From Zhengitettix transpicula (Eukaryota > Arthropoda > Insecta > Orthoptera > Tetrigidae): a stretch of 64,000 nt of DNA. Each line of letters begins with the position of its first letter. The first letter of the stretch is position 1. The stretch spans positions 42,660,395 through 42,724,394 of the forward strand of contig CM073590.1 of the NCBI GenBank assembly GCA_037074705.1. The letters are read 5' to 3'. Made by a program: the position numbers and the translations under genes. This document shows, piece by piece, positions 34,414 through 46,857 of this stretch. The notes under the pieces were generated by a model. That model did no database searches and had not been told where the DNA came from. It saw nothing but the letters and a program-made list of their open reading frames with translations.

Positions 34414-35521
34414 ACTAGGTGGCCGGCGTTTCCCCGATTTGACACCAATATCAGTAGATTTTGCGTTATTTTTATCTAAAACCATTCCACCCCCACCTCT
34501 TAGGATGCTCCACACCTAAGACGACAGGGGTTGAAATAATACATAGACAACACGTAGAGAATTTTTATAAATCTCATTTATACCTAAAATATTTATGGGA
34601 CACAAAAACCGGCCGGTTAACACGTTTGAAAATTTCTACCACCGCTCCTCTTGGCCCATCCAACCCACGCCCACCCCCGAGCGTTGTCATAAATAAACTC
34701 AGCAACATCCATATCCCAGATTTGACTTGAAACTCGGTTAATTTCGGGTTATTTTCTGTAACGTCCCCCCCCCCCCTCAATGTGCTCACTGCCACGCCAA
34801 AAGAGACAACATGTAGAGAAATATTATGAATCTTGAATTTTACTGACCCACAAATTAATTATTATACGCAAAATGTGACGGTTAACATGTTTGAAAATTC
34901 TCGCTCCGCGTGGCCCAGGTTGTTATAAATAAACTCAGCGGCATCCATAATCTTGATTTGACTCCTATCTAGTTTTTATTCGCGTTATTTTCTTGTAACT
35001 CCCATCCACCCCCACTCCAATGGGTGCTCCTTCCTATACTGTAAGGGGTTGAAATTATACACAAATATTTATTCATCTCAAATATCGACCGTGTTTGCAT
35101 GTTTCCAAATTTCTACCCCAATCCTATCCCTTCCCTATGATTGTTAAATGGCAAGTTGAATGTCATTATTAAATGAAGTGACATCCATAACCTTGGATTT
35201 AACTCCAACCTCGGTTGTATTCGCGTTATTTTCCTGTAACGCCCCTCCACCCCCACCCCTAAGGGTGCTCCTTTCCCATACTGTAAGGGGTTTGAATTAA
35301 ACATAGATAACATCAGTAGAAACACTATCAATCTCTTTTACCCCGAAAAAATATTTACCTGACTCAAATATGGACCGGTTTAGCATGTTTGTTTCCTGGT
35401 CGCAAAGAACACGTGTGCGAATTTTGGTGATATTTTTTAAACCGGTGTAGATTTGTATAAGGAACAAACATACCAAACAAACATACATACTAACAAACAC
35501 TCTGCTTTATTTTTTAGATTA
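34414..35521 (+). repeat. Family B tandem-monomer element, short complete copy
   Basis: Complete copy, 1.1 kb. The 5' end is ACTAGGTGGCCGGCGTTTCC. About three monomers are marked by ACATCCATATCCCAGATTTG, GGCATCCATAATCTTGATTT and ACATCCATAACCTTGGATTT at spacings near 240 bp. The fixed 3' end has TTTCCTGGTCGCAAAGAACA, GTGTAGATTTGTATAAGG, a short CAAACATACA microsatellite and TTTTTTAGATTA. No protein is encoded. Confidence 0.85.
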
Positions 35522-38004
35522 TGTACATGTGGAATATAATAATCAGTGTAAGAATATTTTACTCAATGCAGAAGTTTCTTGAGTGTTCCGCAAATAGTTT
35601 GAAATGTGAAATATATTGCTTTATTTAATATTATGTTTCATAAATGTTTAGTTTTCTCTGCTCTTTTCTTTGTTTGTATCATATACGGGCTGGAGTTACT
35701 ACAGAATGTCAGATTTCTTATCGTTCAGCTCTGGGAATGCGAATTGTCAGTCGGTTGTGTGTGTGCTTGTGCTTTTTATTGTGTGTCGTGCTTTGTGTTA
35801 CTCTGTATATTGCCTTATTTGTTTGTAGTAACCCATTAATTTTGTTCAGTGAATGTCTTATTTGTCTTTAAATATTTGATATATAAGTTATAAGCATACT
35901 CTGTACATATTAAACTATACTCTTAGTAATGTTACGTCTGTTTTCTGTGTTCCATTATTATTTAAGTGTATTTAAGTCTATCAATTAACCAATTAATTAA
36001 TTTGTTATTACTGTATTTTTAGTCGCATTTTTCATAAAAAATGTGTTTTAAGTTGATACCATAGTTTTCATTAACTATTTGTAATTTCATTTATGACGTA
36101 TTTTATTTCCTCAACCAAGGAGTAATGGCATTCATAAAATCTATCTCTTTAGTCTATCTACCGTGGGGGACTCGTGTTTTTATCGGTTTTTTAACTAAAC
36201 ATGTTTCAAAGTATGCTTCAATATCTGTAACCAGATTATCAGACGTGTTTCTTTTAATTATATTTACAATTTAATTTAATACAATGAAACTTGTAATTTT
36301 TTCTGTTCATTGTTAAATATCCTCGTAAGTGTTTTTAGATAAAAACGTATAGGAGAAATACGTAGTTAACCAGAAGTAAGAGTGAGGACGTATCTTCATC
36401 AATGTAAGTTTACCCTTGAGGTTAATAACAAGAAAAAAGTTAACAAAGAACGCGGGTCAACAGGTTAAAATTACTTGGTTAACTTTATTTAAATCAAGGT
36501 TGATTAGCAGAAGAATTCGGATTTCTTAACTCTAGGAATAATAAGTGCCACAACGTTGTCATTTTTTGTGTACTTCCAGATGTTGTTGATGCCGAAATGT
36601 AGAAATCTACCACCCTGATAAATAATTGAATCAGTGGATTAAAAATTTAAAGTTTTAATCACAAATTAAATATTTAACACAGTTGTCTTTCGAAAAATTC
36701 ATCTGATAAACCTAATAATCAGCGTAAAAATGTTTTCATCCATATCAACATAATTCACTCTATAACAATAATTATTTGAAATTAAAAGCATCACAATTAT
36801 ATATGCTACATAATGACTTTATTAACATAGGAATAGTGTGTGAGAGTTTATCAATTATCTCCTATTATACATTAGCAGTAGTATCATCGGATACTTCCCT
36901 GAATATTTTCTTCTTCATCAATGTCATGACGGAATGAAAGTGAGTAGGTGCTCAGAAAATAACGTAATTGTGAATTTAGAAATAACAATCATTAACATAT
37001 TAATGAACAGAAACTGGCACTGATACTAGTAAGTGAAACGCTATAGTGATTTTTGGCCAAATGTGAAGAATGAAGAATAAAATAAAATAAATCCTTCAAT
37101 ACGTCAAAAATAATGATTAACAATTTAGTAAAAAAGTTAGTAATAACTTTTTATTATATTAGGTGCACGATATAACACGTATTATGGATCTGAATTTGAA
37201 AACAATACGGAAAGCACAGCTTAAAGTTTTGCTAATGAATTTGATAATAAAAATTGATGTTGTAATGCAGACAATTCTTAACTACGAAAAATTTAATAGT
37301 CATCTTTAGCTTACAAACACGCTGACTTACTTCTAGTGTTATTTCTGCTCCGAGTAAAATCTACGATATAGTTACTCGAGTAACAAATTAACCGTCTTCA
37401 CAAGATTTCCTGAAGCTAGTCTTATATACGTAAGATTGTGATCTGAAACCACATAAATTACATAACCTGTTGACTCTTTTAATTTAACAAAAACATTTTA
37501 AATTTATTTCTACCCATTTATATTTTTTAGCTAACTCTGAGAACGGAACACAGGATAATTAACTACTCAGATAATTGGAATTATTGTGGTTACACTTTCA
37601 GCTGACGGTTGAATAAATTGCAATTTTTGTCTCACAAGGAAATCCATTACTAGCGAAAATTGTTAGTGTGTTGACGAAATCCCCGGTGACGTATAGTTTT
37701 CAGGGTAGCGTTGCGAGAATTACATTCATGTCTTGGCGTCCCCGTGTTTCCATTGTTTCCACGGCTGTTTGCAACGTCACGCTGAAACAAATAAAAGAGA
37801 TCCTCGAAATTGCGTCCACTCAGCAGCATTGCGTGCATTAAAACTCTTCAGCAGGCTGGAAGCTTCGGTGCAGGCAGTTTCAGCCTGGATTATTCCGTTC
37901 CCCTCAGGTAAGACGATTCTCTTGACGTCATTAGTGGTCTCTAGTTCTCTCACTGGTGTCTATTTCTGAGCCAAAGCCCTACAAATTTGGGAATTTTATA
38001 TTAA
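35522..38004. other. AT-rich DNA with a GC-richer block at 37650-37960
   Basis: No certain gene. The block has a strong minus-strand acceptor (CTCTTTTATTTGTTTCAG, exon side at 37782 and below) and a plus-strand donor-like CCCTCAGGTAAGA at 37903-37915. Minus-strand frames after the acceptor read VTLQTAVETMETRGRQDMN or RDVANSRGNNGNTGTPRHE; neither is recognised. Confidence 0.4.
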
Positions 38005-40043
38005 ACTAGCTGGGTGCCCGGCGTTGCCCGAGATGTCATTTATCTATAACCATCGATAAGACTCCAATTTTGGTTACTTTGGCGCTATTTTAATGTAAAG
38101 CTCCTCAAACCCTATCCCTAAATGTGCTCACCTCCCATGCCGAAGGGGCATGAAGTCATTGACTAAATATATCGGCCGTTTTTACATGTTAGAAGATGAC
38201 CACCCCCACAAATATGCGATAATGAAAAAGAATGTATTCCACGCAAAAATCGGCCGATTACATTGTCTGAAAATTTATTCCACCGCACAACACCTCCCAA
38301 ACCCGTCGCGTTACCCAGGTTGTCACAATTATATTCAGCGACATTCATAGTCTCGGAATTGATTCGAATCTCGGTTGTTTTTGCGGGATTTTATTTAACG
38401 TACCTGCACCCCACGCCTAAGCTTGCTCCCCTCACAGGGGTTAAATTATACACAAACAACATCGGTATAAATACTATCAAAGTAATTAACCCCAGGAAAT
38501 AATTATCGCAAATATCGACCGTTTAACATGTTTGAAATTTTTCACCCGGGACCACTCCCGCTTCAGGGACTTAAACGGTCAAGTTTAATGTCATAATTAA
38601 ACTCAGTGACAATCCTGATAGTTTCTGGTTTATTTTTATCTAATGCTACTTTCACGCCAACCCTTAAGGGTGCACCCTTCCGAGTCCGAACGCGCGTTGT
38701 CCAGATTGTCATAAATAAATTCAGCGACATCCATTACCTTCGATTTGACTCGAATCTCGGTTGTTTTCCCGTTATTTTCAAGGAATTTAATTAAACTCAG
38801 TGACAATCCCGATAGTTTATGGTTTCTTTTTATGTAATGCTACTTCACACCCACCCTTAAGGGTGCACCCTTATGAGTCCGAAAGGGGTTGAAATTATAC
38901 ACAGAGAACATGTAGGTAAATTTTATTAATCTAATTCATCCCGAAATATATTTAATTGACGCAAAAAACAGCCGGTCAACTCATCCCAACCCAGCCGATA
39001 CCCGCGCGTTGTCCAGATTGTCAATAACAAATTCAGCGACATCCATTACCTTCGATTTGACTCGAATCTCGGTTGTTTTCCCGTTATTTTCAATGAAATT
39101 AATTAAACTCAGTGACAATCCCGATAGTTCCTGGTTTCTTTTTATGTAATGCTACTTCACGCCCACCCTTAAGGGTGTGCCCTTATGAGTCCGAAAGGGG
39201 TTGAAATTATACACAGGGAACATGTAGGGAAAGTTTATTAATCTAATTCATCCCGAAATATATTTAATCGACGCAAAAAACAGCCGGTCAACTCATCCCA
39301 ACCCAGCCAATACCCGCGCGTTGTCCAGATTGTCATAAATACATTCAGGGACATCTATTACCTTCGATTTGTATCGAATCTCAGTTGTTTTCCCGTTATT
39401 TTCAAGGAAATCCCCTCCAGCCCCACCCCTATCATGCCTACAAACAACATCGGTAGAAATACTATCAACGTCAATGGTCCCGGCATTTATTTATTCCACG
39501 CTAATATCGATGATTTAACATGTTAGAAAATTTCCATCCCATCCACTCCCGCCCCTTGGGGCTAAATGGCCAATTTGATGCTATAATTGAACTGGATGAC
39601 ATCCATAACCTTGGATTTGACTCCAATCTCGGTTGTATTCGCGTTATTTTATTGCAGCGTTCCTCCACCCAACACCTAAAAATGCTCTACTAATAATCCC
39701 GACCCGCTTCTGGGGGTGGTAGACGCGTCTCACCCCAACAGTCTTTAGAAACACTATTAATATCAGTGACCCCTAAAAATATTTATGCGACTGAAATATC
39801 GACTGTTTTAGCATGTTTAGTTATTTCAACCCCCGTCCAACCCCGCTTCTGGGGGTGGTAGACGCGTCTCATCCCGACAGTGTTTGTTTCCTAGTCGCAA
39901 AGAACACGTGTACGAAATTTGGTGAAATTTTCTCCAGCGGTGTAGATTTGTATAACGAACATACAAATATACAAACATACAAATTTACAAACATACAAAC
40001 ATACAAACATACATACATACACTCATTTTTATTTATAAGATTA
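38005..40043 (+). repeat. Family B element, full copy, left end of the inverted cluster
   Basis: About 2.04 kb. The 5' terminus is ACTAGCTGGGTGCCCGGCGT. Roughly six monomers follow, marked by the CATTACCTTCGATTTGACTC block and its variants. The 3' end is CGCAAAGAACACGTGTACG, GGTGTAGATTTGTATAACG, then (CATACAAA)n and TTTATTTATAAGATTA. A segment of about 310 bp is duplicated inside it (38760-39070 versus 39070-39390). The copy at 44464-46619 is its counterpart in reverse. Confidence 0.9.
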
Positions 40044-40384
40044 AGTGTAATAATTATTTATATTAAGCCCTTTCGTTCTGGTAGAAAAGGGATTATTAAT
40101 GGATTGATTTATATGGTTTAGGATTTTGAGAACAATTGTTCTAATAATGTAGATTACGTGGATAATATTTTCATTGAAGTTGTTTTAAACTAAATTATAA
40201 ACTACGTTAGCATGTAGAGTTTTTGTTACATGTATTTGTCCGTGATTATTTGTTGCTTTATTTCTTGTCAATAATACAACTTCAATTACGGAATAAATGT
40301 AAAATTATGTTTATAACAATTTATAATATAAAAACTTTTTAAAAGAGTATAAAAAGCAATGGTTCTGAAACACTTTTATTTTTG
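40044..40384. other. AT-rich spacer between family B copies
   Basis: About 340 bp of unrelated AT-rich DNA. The corresponding junction in the right half (44464) has no such spacer. Confidence 0.6.
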
Positions 40385-41470
40385 ATTAAACGTCGTTATT
40401 AATGGAAACAACATGGGTTAAAATAGTATGTACAACGCCATCCCTAAATCTGCTACTTTCCCGTGGTGGAAAGGGTTGAATTTTTACTCATATCACATCG
40501 GTAGAAACACTATCAATCTAGTTTACCCATAAACACATAACATTTTGGCAGTTTTAGAATAATAGACAATTCTCACACCCAGCCCTAAGCAAGTTCACCA
40601 CTAATGTATAAAGGGATTTATATTTTCAACAACATCCGTTGAAATAGTATTCACGTAATTCTCCTCCAAGAACGCGCAAGAACTGACTATTTATCTTCCC
40701 TTCCAACCCCCACCCTTTCGGGTTAAATGGACAATGAAAAAAATTTTCCGAAGTAAACTCACTGACATCCATAACCTTCGATTTGACTCCAAACTCGGTT
40801 GTATTCGCGTTATTTTTCTGTAAAGCAACTCCACCCCAAACCCTAAGGGTGCCCTTTTCCCAGGGCGTAGGAGATGAATATTATATTCAGATAACATCGG
40901 TAGAAACACAATCATTATCTTTGACCCCGAAAATATTTATCCAAATCTAATACCTGCTGTTTTAGCATATTTAAGTATTTCCACCCCCGTCCACCCCCGC
41001 TTCTGGGGTTGGTAGGCGCGTCTCACCCCGACAGTGTTTTTTTCCTGGTCGCAAAGAACACGTGTACGAAATTTGGTGAAATTTGATCTACCGGTATAGA
41101 TTAGTATTCTCCACCCCAAACGCTAGGGGTGCTCTTTCCCCAGGGTGTAGAGGTTGAAAATTATATTCAGATATCATCAGTGGAAAGACTATAAATATCT
41201 TTGACCCCTAAAAATATTTATCCGACTGAAATATCGACTGTTTTAGCATGTTCAAATATTTCCACCCGCGTCCACCCCCGCTTCTGTGGGTGGTAGGCGC
41301 GTCTCACCCCGACAGTGTTTTTTTCCTGGTCGCAAAGAACACGTGTACGAAATTTGGTGAAATTTGCTCTACCGGTGTAGATTTGTATAACGAACATACA
41401 AACATACAAACATACAAACAAACAAACAAACATACAAACATACATACACTCTTTTTTATTTATAAGATTA
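40385..41470 (+). repeat. Family B element lacking the 5' terminus
   Basis: Starts at TTAAACGTCGTTATTAATGG and ends at TTTATTTATAAGATTA with the full 3' end. It contains an internal second copy of most of the 3' segment (41035-41110 and 41325-41390), giving two CACGTGTACGAAATTTGG blocks. Near-identical sequence occurs in reverse at 42065-43643 and 43644-44463. Confidence 0.85.
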
Positions 41471-42064
41471 AACAATATACTTTCTATTAAGAAGATTTAG
41501 ATTTTTGGCTCTCTCTCATCAAAGCGATGATACTAGTATCTCACTTAGCGTTAATGCCGTAACAAATAAACCTAATGCGAAATCAATAATTTGTAATTTA
41601 ATTGTAAATAAGTAAACAATACTTTTTATTCTACGGGAATATTGTAAAATTCCATTGGAGCAAATTCAGTCGTTTATGGAGAATAATATTGAGAAGTGGT
41701 AGGTTTCTGTTTGAGTGAACGAAACATTTTTGATCATCGATAGAGAATTGAAAATGAGAATATCATTCTCAAAAGCTGTGAATACAGAATAACTTTTTCT
41801 ATATAAATTCTTTATCAAGTTATAAAATTAAAACTATAATAATGGATGAGAATGAAAATGAATACTAACGGACGAAGTTTTCGATTTCGAAACAAAATTT
41901 CAGTTTGATATAATCAAGAAACCGTATTAGAAGTTGGTTTTTTGCTGAAAGAAACGTTTTAGTGAAATGTACTCTGTGTTGGGTAGAACAACATGATTAT
42001 CTACTGTTTCAAAAATTATAGTAACAATAACAATATCACAATGTGGAATAGGTCTATGGTAAAT
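41471..42064. other. Spacer at the centre of the inverted family B cluster
   Basis: About 590 bp of AT-rich DNA. It is not itself palindromic, so the cluster is unlikely to be one simple inverted duplication. Confidence 0.6.
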
Positions 42065-43643
42065 CATCTTATAAATAAAAAAGAGTGTATGTATGTTTGT
42101 ATGTTTGTATGTTTGTATGTTTGTTTGTTTGTATGTTTGTTTGTATATTTGTATGTTCGTTATACAAATCTACACCGGTAGAGCAAATTTCACCAAATTT
42201 CGTACACGTGTTCTTTACGACCAGGAAATAAACACTGTCGGGGTGAGACATGTCTACCACCCCCAGAAGCGGGGGTGCACGGGGGTTGAAATATTTAAAC
42301 ATGCTAAAACAGCCGATATTTTAGTCGGATAATAATTTTTAGGGGTCCAAGATATTGATGGTGTTTCTACCGATGTTTTCTGAATATAATTTTCATCCCC
42401 TACACCCTGGGGAAAGAGCACCCCTAGCGTTTGGGGTGGAGAATACAAATCTATACCGTTGGTTAAAATTTCACCAAATTTCGTGCACGTGTTCTTTGCG
42501 ACCAGGAAACAAACAATGTCGGGGTGAGACGCGCCTACCACCCCCAGAAGCGGGGGTGGACGGGGGTGGAAATATTTGAACATGCTAAAACAGTCGATAT
42601 TTCAGTCGGATAAATATTTTTAGGGTTCCAAGATATTTATAGTCTTTCCACTGATGATATCTGAATATAATTTTCAACCTCTACACCCTGGGGAAAGAGC
42701 ACCCCTAGCGTTTGGGGTGGAGAATACAAATCTACACCGCTGGAGCAAATTTCACCAAATTTCGTACACGTGTTCTTTGCGACCAGGAAAACAACACTGT
42801 CGGGGGCAGACGCGTCTACCAACCCCAGAAGCGGGGGTGGACGGGGGTTGAAATACTTAAACATGCTAAAACAGCAGGTATTAGATTTGGATAAATATTT
42901 TCGGCGTCAAAGATATTGATTGTGTTTCTACCGATGTTATCTGAATATAATATTCATCTCCTACGCCCTGGGAAAAGGACACCCTTAGGGTTTGGGGTGG
43001 AGTTGCTTTACAGAAAAATAACGCGAATACAACCGAGTTTGGAGTCAAATCGAAGGTTATGGATGTCAGTGAGTTTACTTCGGATAAATATTTTTAATTG
43101 CCCATTTAACCCGAAAGGGTGGGGGTTGGAAGGGAAGATAAATAGTCAGTTCTTGCGCGTTCTTGGAGGAGAATTACGTGAATACTATTTCAACGGGTGT
43201 TGTTGAAAATATAAATCCCTTTAGACATTAGTGGTGAGCTTGCTTAGGGCTGGGGGTGAGAATTGTCTATTATTCTAAAACTGCCAAAATATTATGTGTT
43301 TATGGGTAAACTAGATTGATAGTGTTTCTACCGATGTGATATGAGTAAAAATTCAACCCTTTCCACCACGGGAAAGTAGCAGATTTAGGGGTGGGTTGAA
43401 AATATAAATCCCTTTAGACATTAGTGGTGAGCTTGCTTAGGGCTGGGGGTGAGAATTGTCTATTATTCTAAAACTGCCAAAATATTATGTGTTTATGGGT
43501 AAACTAGATTGATAGTGTTTCTACCGATGTGATATGAGTAAAAATTCAACCCTTTCCACCACGGGAAAGTAGCAGATTTAGGGGTGGTGTTGTTCATACT
43601 ATTTTAACCGATGTTGTTTCCATTAATAACGACGTTTAATTTT
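42065..43643 (-). repeat. Family B element, reverse, lacking the 5' terminus
   Basis: From the reversed 3' end (TCTTATAAATAAAAAAGAG, then GTATGTTTGTATGTTTG) to ATTAATAACGACGTTTAATT. It carries three successive copies of the block containing ACACGTGTTCTTTGCGACCA or its variants (about 42205, 42485 and 42765) and a 193-bp perfect tandem duplication at 43203-43588. Confidence 0.85.
43203..43588. repeat. 193-bp tandem duplication, apparently identical
   Basis: 43203-43395 and 43396-43588 match at every base I compared, from TTGAAAATATAAATCCC to TAGGGGTGG. Absence of differences implies a recent duplication or an assembly artefact. Confidence 0.9.
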
Positions 43644-44463
43644 ACAAATAAAAATGAGTGTATGTATGTATGTATGTTTGTATGTTTGTATATTTGTATG
43701 TTTGTATATTTGTATGTTTGTATATTTGTATGTTAGTTATACAAATCTACACCGGTAGAGCAAATTTCACCACATTTCGTACACGGGTTCTTTGCGACCA
43801 GGAAAACAACACTGTCGGGGTGAGACGCGTCTACCAACCCTAGAAGCGGGGGTGGACGGGGGTTGAAATACTTAAACATGCTGAAACTGCAGGTATTAGA
43901 TTTGGATAAATATTTTCGGGGTCAAAGATATTGATTGTGTTTCTACCGATGTTATCTGAATATAATATTCATCTCCTACGCCCTGGGAAAAGGGCACCCT
44001 TAGGGTTTGGGGTGGAGTTGCTTTACAGAAAAATAACGCGAATACAACCGAGTTTGGAGTCAAATCGAAGGTTATGGATGTCAGTGAGTTTACTTCGGAT
44101 AAATATTTTTAATTGCCGATTTAACCCGAAAGGGTGGGTGTTGGAAGGGAAGATAAATAGTCAGTTCTTGCGCGTTCTTGGAGGAGAAATACGTGAATAG
44201 TATTTCAACAGATGTTGTTGTAAAGATAAATCCCTTGAGACATTACTGGTGAGCTTGGTTAGGGCTGGGGGTGAGAATTGTCTATTATTCTAAAACTGCC
44301 AAAATGTTATGTGTTTATGGGTAAACTAGATTTATAGTGTGTCTACCGATGTGATATGAGTAAAAATTCAACCCTTTCCACCACGGGAAAGTAGCAGATT
44401 AAGGGGTGGTGTTGTTCATACTATTTTAACCGATGTTGTTTCCATTAATAACGACGTTTAATT
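43644..44463 (-). repeat. Family B element, reverse, lacking the 5' terminus
   Basis: Starts with AAATAAAAATGAGTGTATG and ends with CGACGTTTAATTTTAT, directly against the next copy. Very close to 42065-43643 but with one CACGGGTTCTTTGCGACC block instead of three. Confidence 0.85.
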
Positions 44464-46619
44464 TTATAAATAAAAATGAGTGTATGTATGTATGTATGTT
44501 TGTATGTTTGTATATTTGTATGTTTGTATATTTGTATGTTTGTATATTTGTATGTTTGTATATTTGTATGTTCGTTATACAAATCTACACCGCTGGAGAA
44601 AATTTCACCAAATTTCGTACACGTGTTCTTTGCGACCAGGAAACAAACACTGTCGGGGTGAGACGCGTCTACCACCCCCAGAAGCGGGGGTGGACGGGGG
44701 TGGACGGGGGTGGAAATATTTAAACATGCTAAAACAGTCGATATTTCAGTCGGACAAATATGTTTAGGGGTCAAAGATATTTATAGTGTTTCCACTGATG
44801 ATATCTGAATATAATTTTCAACCTCTACACCCTGGGGAAAGAGCACCCCTAGCGTTTGGGGTGGAGAATACAAATCTATACCGGTGGATCAAATTTCACC
44901 AAATTTCGTACACGTGTTCTTTGCGACCAGGAAACAAACACTGTCGGGGTGAGACGCGTCTACCACCTCCAGAATCGGGGGCGGACGGGGGACGAAATAT
45001 TTAAACATGCTAAAAGAGTCGATATTTCAGTCGGATAAATATTTTTAGGGGTCACAGATATTGATAGTGTTTCTACCGACTGTTGGGGTGAGACGCGTCT
45101 ACCATCCCCAGAAGCGGGTCGGGATTATTAGTAGAGCATTTTTAGGTGTTGGGTGGAGGAAAGCTGCAATAAAATAACGCGAATACAACCGATGTTGGAG
45201 TAAAATCCAAGGTTATGGATGTTGTCCAGTTCAATTATAGCATCAAATTTCCCATTTAGCCCCGAGAGGCGGGAGTGGATGGGATGGAAATTTTCTAACA
45301 TATTAAATCATCGATATTAGCGTGGAATAAATAAATGCCGGGACCATTGACGTTGATAGTATTTCTACCGATGTTGTTTGTAGGCATGATAGGGGTGGGG
45401 CTGGAGGGGATTTCCTTGAAAACAACGGGAAAACAACCGAGATTCGAGTCAAATCGAAGGTAATGGATGTCCCTGAATTTATTTATGACAATCTGGACAA
45501 CGCGCGGGTATCGGCTGGGTTGGGATGAGTTGACCGGCTGTGTTTTGCGTCGATTAAATATATTTCGGGATGAATTACATTAATAAAATTTCCCTACATG
45601 TTCTCTGTGTATAATTTCAACCCCCATTCGGACTCATAAGGGTGTACATTTAAGGATGGGCGTTAAGTAGCATTACATAAAAAGAAACCAGAAACTGTCG
45701 GGATTGTCACTGAGTTTAATTAATTTCCTTAAAAATAACGGGAAAACAACCGAGATTCGAGTCAAATCGAAGGTAATGGATGTCCCTGAATTTATTTATG
45801 ACAATCTGGACAACGCGCGGGTATCGGCTGGGTTGGGATGAGTTGACCGGCTGTTTTTTGCGTCGATTAAATATATTTCGGGATGAATTAGATTAATAAA
45901 ATTTCCCTACATGTTCTCTGTGAATAATTTCAACCCCTTTCGGACTCATAAGGGTGCACCCTTAAGGGTGGGCGTGAAGTAGCATTACATAAAAAGAAAC
46001 CAGAAACTATCGGGATTGTCACTGAGTTTAATTATGACATTAAACTTGACCGTTTAAGTCCCCGAAGCGGGAGTGGTCGGGGGTGAAAAATTTCAAACAT
46101 GTTAAACGGTCGATAATTATTTCCTGGGGTTAATTACTTTGAAAGTATTTATACCGATGTTGTTTGTGTATAATTTAACCCCTGTGAGGGGAGCAAGCTT
46201 AGGAGTGGGGTGGAGGTACGTTAAATAAAATCCCGCAAAAACAATCGAGATTCGAATCAATTCAGAGACTATGAATGTCGCTGAATCTAATTGTGACAAC
46301 CTTGGAAACGCGACGGGTTTGGGAGGTGTTGGGCGGGGGAATAAATTTTCAGACAATGTAATCGGCCGATTTTTGCGTGGAATACATTGTTTTTCATTAT
46401 CGCATATTTGTGGGGGTCGTCATCTTCTAACATGTAAAAACTGGCGATATATTTAGTCAATGACTTCATCCCCCTTCGGCATGGGCGGGGAGGTGAACAC
46501 ATTTAGGGATAGGGTTCGAGGAGCTTTACATAAAAATAGCGCAAAAGTAACCAAAATTGGAGTCTTATGGATGGTTATAGATAAATGACATCTCGGGCAA
46601 CGCCGGGCACCCAGCTAGT
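44464..46619 (-). repeat. Family B element, full copy, right end of the inverted cluster
   Basis: About 2.15 kb, the reverse counterpart of 38005-40043. It ends in GCCGGGCACCCAGCTAGT, the reverse of the 5' terminus. The flanks outside the two outer termini (TTTTATATTAA on the left, GTAAAATAAAC on the right) show no clear target-site duplication. Confidence 0.9.
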
Positions 46620-46857
46620 GTAAAATAAACAAGATGTCTGGTAAAGTAATGAGTTTTAAGGTAGTATTGATAAATCTTTATAGGTTTTCGATCGAAATTT
46701 TCGGATTAATCTTCATATTGTCTCTGCTTAATAATACGGTCAGAGCTAGTTGGCAAATACTTTTCAAAATACATTTACAATTATTGTATTCGGAAATTTC
46801 ACAACATGTAATCGGCTTATAATTAGATTGATCCATTCTCTTTTTTTAAGAGTTAGA
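46620..46857. other. Unassigned AT-rich DNA
   Basis: Contains a 62-codon frame at 46634-46822 starting MSGKVMSFKVVLINLYRFS with hydrophobic content, which is expected of AT-rich DNA and not convincing. A T-run at 46843-46849 lies just before the next family A copy. Confidence 0.4.

Noticed and set aside
35606..35871. Two overlapping hydrophobic 75-77-codon frames
   Set aside because: T/G-rich low-complexity DNA produces hydrophobic cysteine-rich translations in two frames at once; no start context or family support.
36560..36640. Possible additional hammerhead-like motif (CAGATGTTGTTGATGCCGAA)
   Set aside because: The core CTGATGA is not present in the right order before GAAA and no stem II can be drawn.
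39813..44774. Recurrent 75-109-codon open frames starting MFKYFxPRPPPLLGVV and ending in runs of NEHTNIQT
   Set aside because: They are the same non-coding 3' end of family B read through its CATACAAA microsatellite. Their recurrence reflects repeat copies, not selection on a protein; mirror frames exist on the other strand.
38005..46619. A single simple 8.6-kb inverted duplication
   Set aside because: The central spacer and the 340-bp insert at 40044-40384 have no mirrored partners, and the two halves contain different numbers of copies.
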